In this document: piece by piece, positions 28,119-40,447 of the stretch | Layout of the letters: each line of letters starts with the position of its first letter | How positions within the stretch are numbered: the stretch's first letter is position 1 | From: Coenobita brevimanus | Taxonomy: Eukaryota; Arthropoda; Malacostraca; Decapoda; Coenobitidae | NCBI GenBank assembly: GCA_032717465.1 | Contig: CM064691.1 | Span: forward strand, 116,001 to 180,000 | Length of the DNA stretch: 64,000 nucleotides | Direction of reading: 5' to 3' | Notes under the pieces: generated by a model | What the model saw: the letters and a program-made list of their open reading frames with translations, nothing else | Database searches by the model: none | What the model was told of the DNA's origin: nothing | Program-made: the position numbers and the translations under genes

Positions 28119-30355
28119 TCTATCTATCTATCTATCTATAGCCCGACGCCCTAATCCCGCAAAGGGTGGCTGCAGACAAAACGCCTCCAAGTCGCTCTGT
28201 CACCCACCATTTGACTACCCTCCCCCCAACTCACCCCCCCCTCCCTCATATACCTCTCAACTCCATTCCTCCACCTCATCCTCGGTCTACCTCTCCCTCT
28301 CCCTTCCTCCACCTCACCTACATACACCCTCTTAGTCAGTCTTTCATTCTCCATTCTCTCCACATGTCCAAACCACCTCAGTGTATTTCTCCTAATCTTA
28401 TCAACCACATCCACATCCACCCCACAACGTTCCTTCACTTCTTCATTCGTCGACCTGCCCCTCCACGTCACTCCACATGCTCCTCTCAAGTAACTCATTT
28501 CCACTGCTCTCACTCTTGACTTGTTCCCCTCTTGCAAGGTCCATGCCTTGCTTCCATACGTCAGGGTAGGGATCACAGTACTATCATGCAGTGACTTCTT
28601 AACTTCCATACTCACCTCCCTATTTCTCATCACTGCTTTCAGTGTACCAACAACCTTCCTTCCCTGCTGTACCCTTTCACGCACTTCATCCCACAAAGTT
28701 CCATCCTTACTCATCACACTACCCAAGTACTTGAATGCACTCACATTCTCCATATCATCACCATCCAACCTCACTGCACACTCTGTGACTTCATTCCTCT
28801 CAAACACCATAACTTTACTTTTGTTTACATTAACTTTCAGATTCCTCCTCCTACACACTGTCCCAAATTCATTCACCAAACCTTGCAACTCCCATTCATC
28901 TTCACTCAACAGTACTGTATCATCAGCAAACAGCAACACCGGAAGCTTCCAAATCTCACCCTCATTCATTAGGGCCACCCCCACATCCACTGCCCTACCT
29001 TGCACCTCCTTTACAACCCCATCCATACTCTTCACAGCACTCAACAATTCCCCTCCACTCCATATATTCTTAATACCTTCCACATACCTTGCCTATCTAT
29101 TCTGTCATAAGCTTTCTCCAAGTCCATGAAGGCAGCATACACTTTCCTTCCCTTCTCTAGATACTTCTCCACTAAACATCTTAGAACAAATATCTGATCT
29201 ACACACCCTTTTCCCTTCCTAAATCCCCCTTGTTCTTCTCCAACTAGCTCCTCTGTCATATGCCTAACCCTATCAATGAGTATTCTACCATATATTTTAC
29301 CAGTCACACTAAGTAGGCAAATACCCCTATGGTTACCACATACTTCTCTCTCCCCTTTTCCTTTGTATAAAGGAACAATTATACCTGATTTCCAGTCCTC
29401 TGGAACCCTTCCCTCTTCCCAAGCCAATCTACACAACTTCCATATCCACTCCACAACAATCTCACCCCCATACCTAAGCATTTCACCACACACTCCATCA
29501 ATTCCTGGGGCCTTTCCCAACTTAATCTTCTTCATTGCTTTCACTACTTCCGCCCTACTGATCTCTTCCTCCCTCCTCTCATCTCTTCTTCTCCCAGCCA
29601 TTCCCCAACCACTTATATTCGCACTGCTCTCATTCTCTACATTCAACAAATCCTCAAAGTGCTCCTTCCATCTCCTCAGTTTCTCTCTCTTCTCCACCAA
29701 CAATCTGTTATTCCTATCTTTCACTCCCCTACTATTTCCCCTTTCACACTGCCTTACTTTCTTTACCTCCTTTCAAAACAATTTCTTACTCTCCCTCCAT
29801 TTCACACTCAGATTCCTCCCAAACTCTTCATCCACTTTCTCCTTACTCTCCTTCACCAGTCTCTTAACCTCCCTTCTCCTGCTCACATATACCTCTCTCT
29901 TCTCTCTCTCATCTTCTCCCCTACCTCTACTCGCTAACCATTCACTATATGCCTTCTTCTTTTGTTCCACAGCTCGTTTCACCTCATCATTCCACCATGC
30001 TGTCCCTTGCACACCCTTGCATCTCCTCCTCACTCCACAAACCACCTCACACGCTGCACCTATCTATTCCGTGAATATCTTACGTCTTCCACCCCTTCCA
30101 TCTGCTCTGTCTCATACCTTCCCAATCTTTCTTCCACTATGCTCTTATACTCTGTCATTTTCTCACTATCTTGCAATTTCTCCACTCTTCTCACAGGAGT
30201 TGCTTCCTCCTGTCTTCCCCTTCGTCTCCTCAACCACTTTCTTTGCAGCTCTACCTTGACCATCACTAAGTGGTGGTTCGAGACTCCATTCCCCCACCCT
30301 CTCCACACTCTTGCATCCAACACTTGTCTTCTCATTCGCGAAACATGCACATTGG
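28119..30355 (-). pseudogene. R-type LINE (non-LTR retrotransposon), 5'-truncated, broken
   Basis: On the minus strand the copy starts inside the endonuclease (VSNHHLV near 30280), continues through a Lys/Arg-rich linker (WWNDEVKRAVEQKKKAYSEW), RT fingers/palm (KLGKAPGIDGVCGEMLR, PLYKGKGEREVCGNHRGICL, FMDLEKAYDRIDRQ) and, after a break near 29050, LLFADDTVLLS (catalytic Asp pair intact), to a C-terminal LRWFGHVERM...GRGRGRPRMRW end. RT motif B (QG..SP) is absent: the frame passes from AVKSM straight to DGVVKEV, an internal deletion. Frameshifts near 29050, 29750 and 30050 add to this. It ends in (TAGA)n. Clade uncertain. Confidence 0.8.
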
Positions 30356-30594
30356 AAAAAATATTGCAAATGCATAAAAAAATACAATGTGTATTTACAC
30401 ATCAAGGGGAATTATTTATTCAATATTTGATGATACTAACATTATACAATTGATTTGACACGTGCCATAAAACTTTCAGGTCTTGATGATGATGTTTGAC
30501 CCCCTTAAAAAAAAGTACAGCTTGCGTTAAAAATCTGCGATGTATAATGACAGCCAAGATTTGTGATTATTTGCTATATCATAATACGATAGGG

Positions 30595-30955
30595 GTAGGT
30601 GGTGGCGACCATCATCCACTCACTCGATGTAGTACTGCCTACTGCTTTCTTAGCCTTTATCATTCTTTTTATGTGCCTCCCCTCCTCTCTTCCTATTTCT
30701 CCCATCTTTCCTGTCACTTCTTATTGCATTTCTTTCCTTTACAGGTGGCTTTACACGAGTGACAAGCCAAGAAACCATTTACAATGCTGGGTGGTAACCA
30801 TATAACCAAATCATACGTGCTCCCTACTTGTCAACAAGTGGGTTGGTGGAGGGTTAGTGCCCCTCCCTGTAAAACAAATAACTCAAAGTCAAATGGCCAC
30901 CCCTTATGGGATTATGGCGTCTGGCAATAGATAGATAGATAAATAGATATCAAAA
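30595..30955 (+). repeat. Dispersed element S2 with R-LINE-like (TAGA)n tail
   Basis: S2 body ('GGTGGCGACCATCATCC', 'GCTGGGTGGTAACCATATAA', 'CAAGTGGGTTGG') followed by 'GGCCACCCCTTATGGGATTA', 'GGCGTCTGGC' and AATAGATAGATAGATA. The final part matches the end of the R-type LINE. 30356-30594 and 30956-31160 hold nothing recognised. Confidence 0.65.
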
Positions 30956-31164
30956 TATATGAAGTAAGGTATATACCATGAACATTTCAGTTCTTGGATG
31001 GAAAATAACAAAATAAATGATGTGCCTCTGCGTCATCAGCCTGGAATGGTGTTAAACAGCTGAGTTAAGATTTGCCTAATGTTATTTTGCCTTTACAGAT
31101 GGATGTGACTGGACTTGGCTGGTTGTACCTGAGGGAGTCCTAATGTTGCTGCCATCATTGGGTC

Positions 31165-31320
31165 AGAAGTCAGCAGGAAGGCAAGAGTCATCAGGGAGAG
31201 CAGGAGGAAGTCAAGAGAGTCAGCAGAGTCATCAGGGAGTCAGCAGGAGGTCAACAGAGAATCTTCAAAGAGTCAACAAGCTAGGGAGTCAGCTGAGTCA
31301 TCAGGGAGTATATACAGTTG
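31165..31320 (+). repeat. Short tandem repeat 'GAGTCAGCAGAGTCATCAGG'
   Basis: The ~20-bp motif recurs irregularly about eight times. A short open frame through it is low-complexity (Gln/Ser/Gly) and not supported as a gene. Confidence 0.55.
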
Positions 31321-31356
31321 ACTCATTCCTCCTCCCTCACACCCAGTACAATAAGT

Positions 31357-33688
31357 GTGTGTGTGTGTGTGTGTGTGTATTTACCTATTTGTAGTATACA
31401 GGAATTGAGCAATGCTCGTGTTGTCCTGTCTCCATATCCACATTTTATCTAGTATACTTTTACACACATGAATGTTTTTCCCCTACACCACCTCTTCGTC
31501 TAAGTCGTTCCAAATACTTATGTATTTACCTAATATACCTAATTGTGATATACAGGAAATGTGCTGTGTTCATGGGTTCCCAGCGCTGTTTTTCAATAAG
31601 TCAAATTTAGCTTTAAACTCGTTAAAGTTTTTAGACTGGACGATCTCTTTGTCCAGGCTATTCCACAGGTCTGTACATCTATAAGGAAAACTATATTTCT
31701 TGATATCCTTCAGGCAGCTTGGCTTCTTCAATTTCCTTCCATGTCCTCTTGTTACTGTCTTATCCCTTACAAACAGATCTTCCCGGTCAATTTTATCTAC
31801 TCCTATCATGGTCCTGAACACTGCAATAATGTCTCCCCTCTTTCTCCTTTCCTCAGGCAAATCCATCTTTTCCAGCCTGTCTCTGTATGACAGGTCTGTC
31901 AGACTGGGGACCATCTTGGTTGCTGTTCTTTGTATTCTCTCAATCTTGTTTATATCTTTCTTTTTGTGTGGGCACCACACTACCGCTGCATATTCTGACC
32001 TGGGGTGAATCATGGCCACTATCAATTTTTTCATCATCTCCTCATCCATATAATGAAATGCTACTCTTACGTTAGTCAGGAGTTTATACGTCTCTCCAAC
32101 TATCTTGTTAATGTGTTTTTCAGGTGACAAACTGTCCTGGACCAGCACACCCAAATCTTTCTCTTCTCTGGCTTTTGTGATTGGTTCATTACCCATCAAA
32201 TAATTCAATGATGGCCTCTTGGTACTTTTACCCATTTCCAATATTTTACATTTCTTTGCATTAAATTTCATTTCCCACATCCGGCTCGAATCATGTATCC
32301 TATCCAGATCCTCCTGCATCATTTTACAATCCTCCTCAACCTCTACCTTCCTCAAGATCTTTACATCATCAGGAAGTAGACTTGCATAACTGTTCACTCC
32401 ATCTACCATATCATTTATTTATGTAAATCAGGAACATTACTGGCGCCAACACTGAGCCTTGAGGGACTCCACTTGTTACTTCCCTCCATCCAGACATCCT
32501 GTCCTTCATTACTGTCCTCATTTGTCTGTCTCTCAAAAAGTCTCTCATCCATTCCAGGAGTTTCCCCTTCAGTCCTCCTATATACTCTAGTTTCCACGTT
32601 AGTTTCTTATGAGGTACCTTGTTGAAGGCCTTCTCCAAGTTGAAATACACACAATCCACCCAACCGTCTCTCTCCTGTACCACGTCAATCGCTCTTGAGT
32701 AAAAGCTCAACAAGTTGGAAACACATGACCCTCCACTTCTGAATCCAAACTGACTTTCAGCCAAAATATTCATCTCTTGCAGATATTTTATCCATCTGTC
32801 TTTCAGGATTCTCTCACACAATTTTGCCACCATGCTGGTTAGAGACACTGGTATATAATTCAGGGGTTCTTCCCTGTTTCCTCCCTTATAAATTGGTACC
32901 ACATTTGCCCTCTTCCATTCTTGTGGCACTTTCCCCTCTTCCAGAGAACACACAATTAAACTGTGAATCTTACCCGCCAGTTGTTCTCTGCATTCCTTCA
33001 GTACCCAATTAGAAATTCCATCTGGTCCTGGGGCTTTCCTTACATCTTGAGTTTTCAGTAATTTATACACTTCCTGCACCTCCACTTTTATATCTTTTAT
33101 CACCGGTACATTTCTAATCACTCCCTCCCCTTCCACAAACTCCCTTTCATTAGTGAAAACCAATTGGAAACATTTGTTCATTATTTCAGCTTGCATTGCT
33201 GCATCTTTATAGACCTCTCCTTCTACTTTCAGTTTGGTGATTCCTTCCTTTTGTTTCAGTTTGCCATTAACAAATCTATAAAACAGTTTGGGTTCATCCT
33301 TACATTTGTCTGTTATGCCTTTTTCAAAATTTCTTTCTTCTTCTCTACGTATTCTTGTGTATTCATTTCTAGTTCTTTTATATTCTTCCTTTGTTCTGTC
33401 GTTACCTCTCTTTCTCCAGTTGTTCCACGCCTTATCTCTCTCTTTTTTTGCTATCATACACCTTCTATTAAACCACTCCTTTTTCCTGTTTTCTTTCCCT
33501 CTTACTCTTGGTACAAATTTTTCCACTCCCAAATTATAGAGGTCTAGAAAGATATTCCACTTCCTCTGTATCTCTCTTGTTTCTCTGAATTTTCTCCAAT
33601 CCGCATTATCAAAAAATTTTCTCAATCCTGTAAAATTTGCTTTCCTAAAGTTGTATCTTCCCTGCCTATAAAGCTTGTCTCTTGGCTC

Positions 33689-33724
<36 letters not shown>
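31357..33724 (-). pseudogene. CR1/L2-like LINE, RT portion, broken, between (GT)n tracts
   Basis: On the minus strand, 33691-32411 encodes a linker and RT half (RKAPGPDGISNWVLKE, WKRANVVPIYKGGNREEPLN, FNLEKAFNKVPHKKL, SGVPQGSVLAPVMFLIYIN) and 32409-31570 the rest (LGVLVQDSLSPEKHI, RSEYAAVVWCPHKK, FPYRCTDLWNSLD). The junction is a 4-bp duplication (AAAT) that shifts the frame at about 32411. Two catalytic positions have also changed: motif A reads FNLEKAFN (Asp expected) and motif C LLPDD (FADD expected). The 3' end is at about 31379 beside (GT)n; the 5' end at 33691 also abuts (GT)n (33692-33724). Confidence 0.8.
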
Positions 33725-33727
<3 letters not shown>

Positions 33728-34059
33728 ATCAGTGTGTTGTTAGGCGTGTGTTTGGTCATTGTCAGGCCAGTGTAGGGAAGGGTAGGGCAGGCTTGGGAGA
33801 GTCATTAGGGTGGCTCTGTGTACGATGCTGATCATATTTTTTTCCCATCGGCTCTGTGTCTTCCTTAGCGTTTTTACTGTTGTGGCTCTACCCTGGTCTA
33901 TGTGGCTGAGCAGACCCATCAACCACCAGGAAGCAGCTGCATTTGTGTGTCAGATGTGCTTTGCTGGGGTTGGAACATGGCAGGGTGGAGGGAAAATGGA
34001 AGAGGCCTAGTGCCCAAGAGGATGATGTGTGTATGAGAGATGATGTATATTCGAATTTC

Positions 34060-35069
34060 CACTCAGTTAATGCCGGCGTGCCGCAGGGATCAGTTCTGGC
34101 GCCAACCCTATTTCTGGTTCATATTAATGATCTCTTATCTGTCACTCACAATCCCATTCACTCATATGCAGATGACTCAACACTACATAGTTCATTCACA
34201 CTCAGACCCCCATTTACAAAGTCTAATATCTCTACCTCTCAACTCAGTACAGCCATCTCCATAAATCAAGATCTATCTACAATCAGTGAATGGGGACAAA
34301 ACAACCTTGTCTCTTTTAATGCTAGTAAAACTAAATATATACAGTTTACTAATAGACAGATATTGCCAGATTCGTACATTACCTTCAGTGCTACTAATAT
34401 TCCCATCTCCAAAAGTATTGAAATTCTTGGTGTCTCACTTAACAGTGCCCTCAGCTGGACCTCTCATGTCAGATCACTTGCTAAAACCACCTCAAAGAAA
34501 CTTGGATTTTTGTACAGAGTCCGTAACTTCTTCGCCGATGAGCAGTTAGCTATAATTTATAAGAGTCATGTGCGCTCTCAGCTTGAATATTGCTCACCCT
34601 TGTGGAATGGTTGTGGAGAGGTTGCATTAAGACAACTAGACAAAATTCAGAATAAAACTGTTAGAATCATTAACAACCCTGCCATTACATGTAAACTACC
34701 TCCCCTGCAAGTAAGAAGGAATGTTGCCTCCCTTGCATTATTTTACAGATATTTTTATGGCAAATGCTGAGACGAAGTTGCGTCCATGGTGCCACCTCTC
34801 TATGCCTTCCCTCGTGCTACACGGGCATCTGGTAGCGCTCATGACTGGAATGTCACACAGCCATATTGCAGAACTTCTGCCTATCAGAATTCTTTCATTC
34901 CCCGAACTGCATCTCTCTGGAACTCGCTTCCCCAGAGTTGTTTCCCTCCAAATTTCAACCCACAACTGTTCAGGTCTAACTGTTACAGATATTTTATGAA
35001 CAGAGGACACCAGTAATCTGGTGTATGGATTATTTTTTTTTTCCCCATTTGTTTTTCCTTCCTCCGTTC

Positions 35070-35105
<36 letters not shown>
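34060..35105 (+). pseudogene. LINE, C-terminal RT with one nonsense codon and poly(A) tail
   Basis: The plus-strand frame runs from AGVPQGSVLAPTLF (motif B) through YADDSTLH (motif C intact), FNASKTKYIQF, EILGVSLNSALSW and LEYCSPLWNG to GHQ at 35016. A single in-frame TGA (34768-34770) interrupts it; sequence on both sides is in the same frame. The 3' end has an A-run (35067-35105). The copy is 5'-truncated at about 34060. It is related to, but distinct from, the 2393-3445 family. 33725-34059 upstream shows nothing recognised. Confidence 0.82.
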
Positions 35106-35108
<3 letters not shown>

Positions 35109-35294
35109 AGGAGTAGTCTCTGCCTGGACTTGGACTGCTTGATGCCAGCCATGTTTAATTTTCAGAATTGCACTGTATTTTGAACCTCATAGATTACATA
35201 ATACACTGTACCCCTAATGAGTTGAATCAGTTGTCTGCTGCAGCAACCATAAAGTAAATGTTTTGGGATGTCACCCTGATCCCACAGCATTTTG

Positions 35295-35435
35295 TTTCGG
35301 TTATAAAGGCTCCAGTATGCTTGCATGCATCCGCCTTGGTCACCTAATGGTGGCTTTCCCTGCTGCTCAATCTCCGGCAGCCTCCCTATTCAGTCCCTTA
35401 TTCCTGAGGTCACTGTGACCTCGTCCCAGGTCTTT
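35295..35435 (+). repeat. Dispersed repeat D
   Basis: 'GTTATAAAGGCTCCAGTATG' ... 'GGTCACCTAATGGTGGC' ... 'CCTGAGGTCACTGTGACCTC', related to 21055, 47885-48020 and 54960-55095. The adjoining 35106-35294 and 35436-35605 hold no recognised gene. Confidence 0.5.
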
Positions 35436-35605
35436 TTCAGTCTGCCTCTTGCAGCCATACTCCTAACATTAACACTTGTCACTTGCTGCAGACAGTTGCT
35501 AAATATATGAGTAATAAAGAAAATATTTAGGTGTAATACACAAAATATATCATTAGAGGAGTTATTAGATTTTTCCCTATTTTTCTCTACTAATTATTAC
35601 CCCTA

Positions 35606-35850
35606 TTTCAGAACACTGGCAGGAGAGAGAAGGTGTTGAAGAGAGGTGGGGTGGAGAGGTATACGAGTGAAGATGGATGGAGGCTGGGTGGCCTGGTAGC
35701 GGAGGGAAGGTTGACACAGAGGAAGTGGATGGAGGCTGGGCAGCCTGATAGCGAGGAAAGTGTCATCGTGGCCACCTGCTTTGGGATTAAAGCATCTGGC
35801 TGAAGATAAAGAGATGCAGTGAGATAAAGTGAGTAGATAAGAAAAAAGAT
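35606..35850 (+). pseudogene. Diverged R-type LINE 3' end
   Basis: It encodes GVERYTSEDGW... and ends 'GTGGCCACCTGCTTTGGGAT' 'TAAAGCATCTGGC', matching the coding end of the R-type LINE. An internal 70-bp duplication ('GTGGATGGAGGCTGGG') is visible. Confidence 0.5.
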
Positions 35851-35934
35851 ATTGTTATATTGGTAGTCTGTTTGTATTTATGATGTTAATTTGTTAACCT
35901 GCTTAGAATTTATTGTATTTGATAAAAGTAGTAG

Positions 35935-38750
35935 TAGTAGTCGTTCCCTAGGCAGTCTGGCCGAACAGCCCCGAGTCCCTTAGGAAGGCCATGGCCGAGA
36001 CCGGGCTTTCCCACAGAGCTCTCAAAGAGTGTATGTTGTGTTGTTGGTGTAGGTGATTGTGTGCAATGCTGTCTTCTATAATGTGCTTAATAGTATGGGG
36101 TGCTGTGTTGCATCCCGGACAGGCATCAGCGACGGAGTCATCCAGCCTCTTCTGGTAGCTTAAGAAGGCTGGATGGTGCCCATCTCAGCCTGGCCAGGTG
36201 GTCCCTGTCCTCATGAGGGAGATAAGATTCAGACGGGTGGATGTCAGGAGGCCGTGCATGCAGCTGTGTGTTGTCTTTAAGTGACTGAATGGAGCGGCGA
36301 GTGATCTGAGTGTGGATATGCTTCTGGAAGCTGGTCTGAGGTGGGCAAGGGGGGAGAGATGACAGTATTTGTGTATGGTATCGTGTGCTGGGTGTTGTTT
36401 TGATGTTCCTTGGTGTGGGTGGATGTGCTGCCACATACTGTAGTGGATGTTGTGGGTTTGTGGAGGCTGCAGCAAGAATCTGGGTGCCTCTCATGTCTAG
36501 GTGATCCTTGACCTTGAGGACTTTGGTTTCTTGATGTAGGTGGTCTGTGGTTGTAGTAGCTGTGAAGGGTGTGATTATTTTTAGGGCCTTGTTCTGTATG
36601 GTATGTAGAGTGTTGTAGTGTGTTTTGGTGAGGTTAGAAGCCCAGGCAGCGCTAGCATAATTCATCACTGAACATATGGATTGTTTGTATACTGTGGTGG
36701 TGGTTTCTTTGTTGTGTCCGAATGTTGTATGGGCAAGTGACCTCAAGGCATTGAGTCTTGGTGTTATTTTATTTTTAATGTTTGTTATGTGTTGTTTAAA
36801 TGACATTGATGTGTTTTATGTTACACCAAGGATTTTTTTTTTTTGTGTGTGTGTGGTAGGGGAGTGTTGTTTATGGTGAGGTGTGGGATGTCACTGTGTT
36901 CTGCTGTACAGTTTGTGAGAAGAGTCACTGTACAGTAGTTTTGGCTGTGGCTATTTTGAGCCTGTTTGTGGTGAACCATTCGTGTAGTGTGTTGAGGTAA
37001 GATTGGAGGATGTGTGCAGCTGTTTGCATTTTTGTGCGTACATATAAGTGTTATATCATTTGCATAGGAAACTATGTGTATCTGTGGTGTGTGGGGTGTG
37101 GGTATGTCGTGTATGTATAGGTTAAAGAGTGTAGGGGACAAAACAGGTCCTTGGGGGACACCATTTGTGAAGTTTCTGATGTTAGAAGACTGACCGGCAA
37201 ATGTTACGTGTGCACATCTGCCTGCTAAGTAGTTTGCCAGCCATCTTTTTGTGTTATTGTGCATGTTTGTGTTGAGTATTTTGTTTGTGAGGTTGTGGCG
37301 GGGGATGGCATCAAAAGCTTTGCTAATGTCTAGTGTGACCAGGAGTGTTCTGTGTGGTGGCCTAGCTGAATTTATGCCATCGAAAACTCTCTGTGTAAGG
37401 TCTGTATGAATGGTGTTTGTGGAGTGTAGTGGCCTAAAGTCATGTTGTGACTGGGCTAGGGGAATGTGAGGTGTGACTAGTTGTAGTACCAGTCGTTCAG
37501 TGACTTTAGAGGGGGTGCAGAGGAGTGTGATGGGGCGATGTGAGGAGGGTAACATGGGGTCTTTGTTGGGTTTAGGGATAGTGATGATATTGCCATGCTT
37601 CCAGATGTTGGGTATTATGTTGTGTGAGTAGTTGTAGTTTGATATGTTGGTGATTGCTTGTATGCCTTGTGATCCAAGGTGTTTAAGGTGTATGTTGCTT
37701 ATGTTGTCTGGTCCACAGGCAGATGAGTGCTTAATGTTGCTAATGATGTGCTTCGTCTGGTTGTAAGTGAAAGGTGCGTAGTCTGGGTCTGTGGGGAACT
37801 GTCTCTTACGTCTGATGATACGTCGGTCTTCGGGATGGGGGTTTAGATGGCTGACTTGTGAAAAGTGAATGATGAGAGTGTTTGCTTGTTGTTTGTTTGA
37901 GGGTATGGTGTCTGTTGTTGTGATGACAGCGTGTGATTGTGTGGTGTTGCTGTTGGAAAGTGTGATGCAGTTTAGTGTTTTGTGGAGTTTACTGGTGTTT
38001 GTTTTGTGGTCAAGTGTTTGGAGATAATTATTCCAGTTTAGTGTTTGCTGTTCTGATATTTTATTGTTTATTTGAGTGTTGAGTTCTTGTATTTGTTGTA
38101 CGGTGTCTTGTGTATGGGGTGTTGGGGAGTGTCGCAGTGTGTCCCGTTGTCTGATGAGGCCTTGAATTTCTGGCGTGAAGTTGGGGTTGTGTCTCTTTCT
38201 GTTGCCTCTAGGGATGTGTCTTTTGTCTGCGTTGTGTATGATTGTATTGAAAGTGTGCACAGCGGTGTTGATGTTTGTGATGGGTGTACTGTTTAGTGTT
38301 TTGAAATGTTGTTCTGTTTCAGTTACAAAGGCCTCCCAGTTGGCTCTCTTATAATTAGTGTATGTGTGTTTGTGGCCAGCTGGGGTGATTCTGGTTTTGA
38401 TAGTGATGATGACTGGGAGGTGATCAGAACGTAGGGTTTTGACCACTCTCCATGATGTAGGGGGGGCGAGGTTTGGGGAGCAGAAGGTGATGTCTGGAGA
38501 TGATGGGAGGAAGAGGGCTTGGTGTGGGATATGAGTATGTTGGTCTAGATTGTTCAGGATGAAAAGATGATCTGTCTGGGATTGTAGTACCAGCCCTATG
38601 TCTGTGTCAGGGTTGTTGCCATGCCAGGCTGATGACTTGGTATTGAAATCACCACCCAGGATGATGTTGGGTATGTTAGTGATGTGTATCGGTGGAGAGT
38701 AATTGTGTGGTACTGTGGGGGACGATGTGATTTGGCTGTAGTCTCTTGTT
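35935..38750 (-). pseudogene. Jockey-like LINE, endonuclease end to 3' end, broken
   Basis: On the minus strand: endonuclease end (IILGGDFNTKSSAW near 38650, DITFCSPNL, RSDHLPVIITI near 38420), RT (ITIPKPNKDPMLPSSHRPI, LLVTLDISKAFDAIP motif A, TNGVPQGPVLSPTLFNLY motif B), motif C VSYANDITL in which the second catalytic Asp is Asn, and a C-terminal region ending with a cysteine motif DACPGCNTAPHT near 36110. Frameshifts are evident near 36960-37010, 36810 and 36178, and the product ends at about 35970. The 5' end stops at a (TTA)n tract near 38750. The copy is inactive by frame and by catalytic residue. Confidence 0.82.
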
Positions 38751-38754
38751 GTTG

Positions 38755-38890
38755 TTATTATTATTATTATTATAATTATAATTGTTATTATAGGTGGTTA
38801 CTCTTATCTTAAATGTCAGGACCAACTTGGCTAGCCCTGGGCTCCTCACGGGGCAACACTGGATTAGATGATGAATGAATGAATGAATTG
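38755..38890 (+). repeat. (TTA)n and partial S1 element
   Basis: A (TTA)n/(TAA)n microsatellite is followed by the last ~95 bp of S1 ('TGTCAGGACCAACTTGGCTA', 'GGCAACACTGGATTAGATGA') and an (AATG)n tail. Confidence 0.65.
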
Positions 38891-38904
38891 TTATTATTGT
38901 TGTA

Positions 38905-39440
38905 GGTAGGGGTGCTCACCATCCACTCACTCAATGTAGTGTTGCTCTCAGGTGCCTCTCCTTTGCTCTCTTCCTTCCTTCTTTCCTTCCTTCCTCTTCT
39001 GTCTTTCTTTCTGTCATTTTTTCCTCTTCCTTCTGCCTGTGAGTGGCCCTACACTGACTGACAAGCCAAATGGTTTCGTGTACACCAGGAAACCATTTAC
39101 TACGCTGGGTGGTAACCATATAACCAAATTATGGCGCCTGGTGGTTTAGTGTGCAATTAAGGCGCTCCAGTTGGATTGAGCCGGTGCAGGTTTATATCCA
39201 AGAGGTGGCTGGAGTTTATTGCTCACATAATGCCACTCAGGGATGAGTGAGGCTGGTCACACATCATAAATGTCAGGACCAACTTGCCTAGCCATGGGCT
39301 TTTCTGCTCCTCATGGAGAAACACTGGATTAGATGATGAATAAATGAATTTTTATTGTTAAATGGCAGGACCAACTTGCCTAGCCCTGGGCTCCTATGCT
39401 CCTCATGGGACAATGTAGGATTGGATGATGGATGGATGGA
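38905..39440 (+). repeat. Composite S2-S1 element plus partial S1 copy
   Basis: S2 ('CACCATCCACTCACTCAATG', CT-rich middle, 'GCTGGGTGGTAACCATATAA') runs directly into S1, which has box A-like TGGTTTAGTGTGCAA and box B-like GGTTTATATCC (pol III promoter spacing), then 'GCCACTCAGGGATGAGTGAG' and 'TGTCAGGACCAACTTGCC', with a GATGATGAATAAATG tail at about 39345. A second, partial S1 end follows (39358-39440). Confidence 0.65.
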
Positions 39441-39448
39441 TGAATTAT

Positions 39449-39840
39449 TATTATTATTATGAAAATGAGTTATTTAAGAGGAGCCTGTGGAGTCACATGG
39501 AGAGACAGGCTGACGAATGAGGATATAAAGGAGCGTTGTGGTGTGGATGTGGATGTGATAGGAAGTGTTATGAGGAACACACTGAGGTGGCTTGGCCATG
39601 TGGAGAGGATGGAGGGTGAAAGACTGACGAAGAGAGTGTATGTGAGTGAGGTGGAGGGGGGCAGAGGGAGGGGGAGGCCGAGGATGAGATGGAGGGATGG
39701 GGTGGAGAGGTATATGAGAGAGGGGGGTGTGAGTTGGGAGCAGGGCAGTGAAATGGCGGGGGACAGGGCGACTTGGAGGCGATTTGTTTGTGGCCACCCC
39801 AAACGGGATTGAGGCGTCTGGCAATAGATAGATAGATAGA
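39449..39840 (+). pseudogene. R-type LINE C-terminal fragment with (TAGA)n tail
   Basis: It encodes 117 aa: MSYLRGACGVTWRDR, LRWLGHVERMEGERL, GRGRGRPRMRWRDGVE, ATWRRFVCGHPKRD, then stop and CAATAGATAGATAGATAGA. It is 5'-truncated next to (TTA)n. This is the cleanest copy here of the 3' end shared by R-type LINE fragments and the 121-bp satellite. Confidence 0.8.
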
Positions 39841-39894
39841 TTATTATTATTTTTTATTATTATTATTTATTATTATTATTATTATTATTATAGG

Positions 39895-40180
39895 AAACAA
39901 AATAATGTAATTCATGAAAGATGTGGAGTGAGGAAGTCTGTGGACACCAGAATCGAAGAGAGAGTATTGAGATGGTATGGTCTTGTGGAGAGAATGGATA
40001 ACAATAGAGTGGTGAAAAAGGTATATCTGAGCGAATTTGAAGGAGGGAGGAGGCGAGGTAGGCCAAGGTGAAGGTGGAGAGATATGGTGGATGAGTGTGT
40101 GAGGAAGAGAGGTTTGGAAGTCGGTGAGGCTAGGGAACTGACAAGAGATTGAGCTGGCTGGCTGGATGTTGTGAGGAGAA
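39895..40180 (+). pseudogene. Second LINE family, C-terminal fragment with stops
   Basis: The frame reads SVDTRIEERVLRWYGLVERM, NNRVVKKVYLSEFEGG, RRRGRPR(stop)RWRDMVDECVRK, ELTRD(stop)AGWLDVV. It is similar in plan to the R-type LINE C-terminus but clearly a different family, with two in-frame stops. Confidence 0.6.
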
Positions 40181-40447
40181 GTGCATGATCAGGGATTTGG
40201 CACCCCTTTATAACATGGCAGCGTCTGGATTGACTCTGTCGGATATGTTTATGTGAAGCTACAGAATGTGGTGAATGTTTTTGGCATATTTGATAGAGCC
40301 AGGATTCTGGGGGCTTGAATGATGAGTGAATGGAAGTGTGGCCTAGTGGATTGGGCAAATGTGGGCTGTCTGGACACTGCTACTCCTCACCCTGCCCTGG
40401 GGTGGGAAAGGAGGTCTGGATGATGATGATGATGATTATTACAGTAT

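Noticed and set aside
31081..31140. Acceptor-like TTTTGCCTTTACAG followed by ATG and 14 codons
   Set aside because: The frame stops at once and the downstream sequence is a short tandem repeat.
39912..40358. 148-codon minus-strand frame
   Set aside because: Antisense of a LINE C-terminal fragment and SINE-like sequence.
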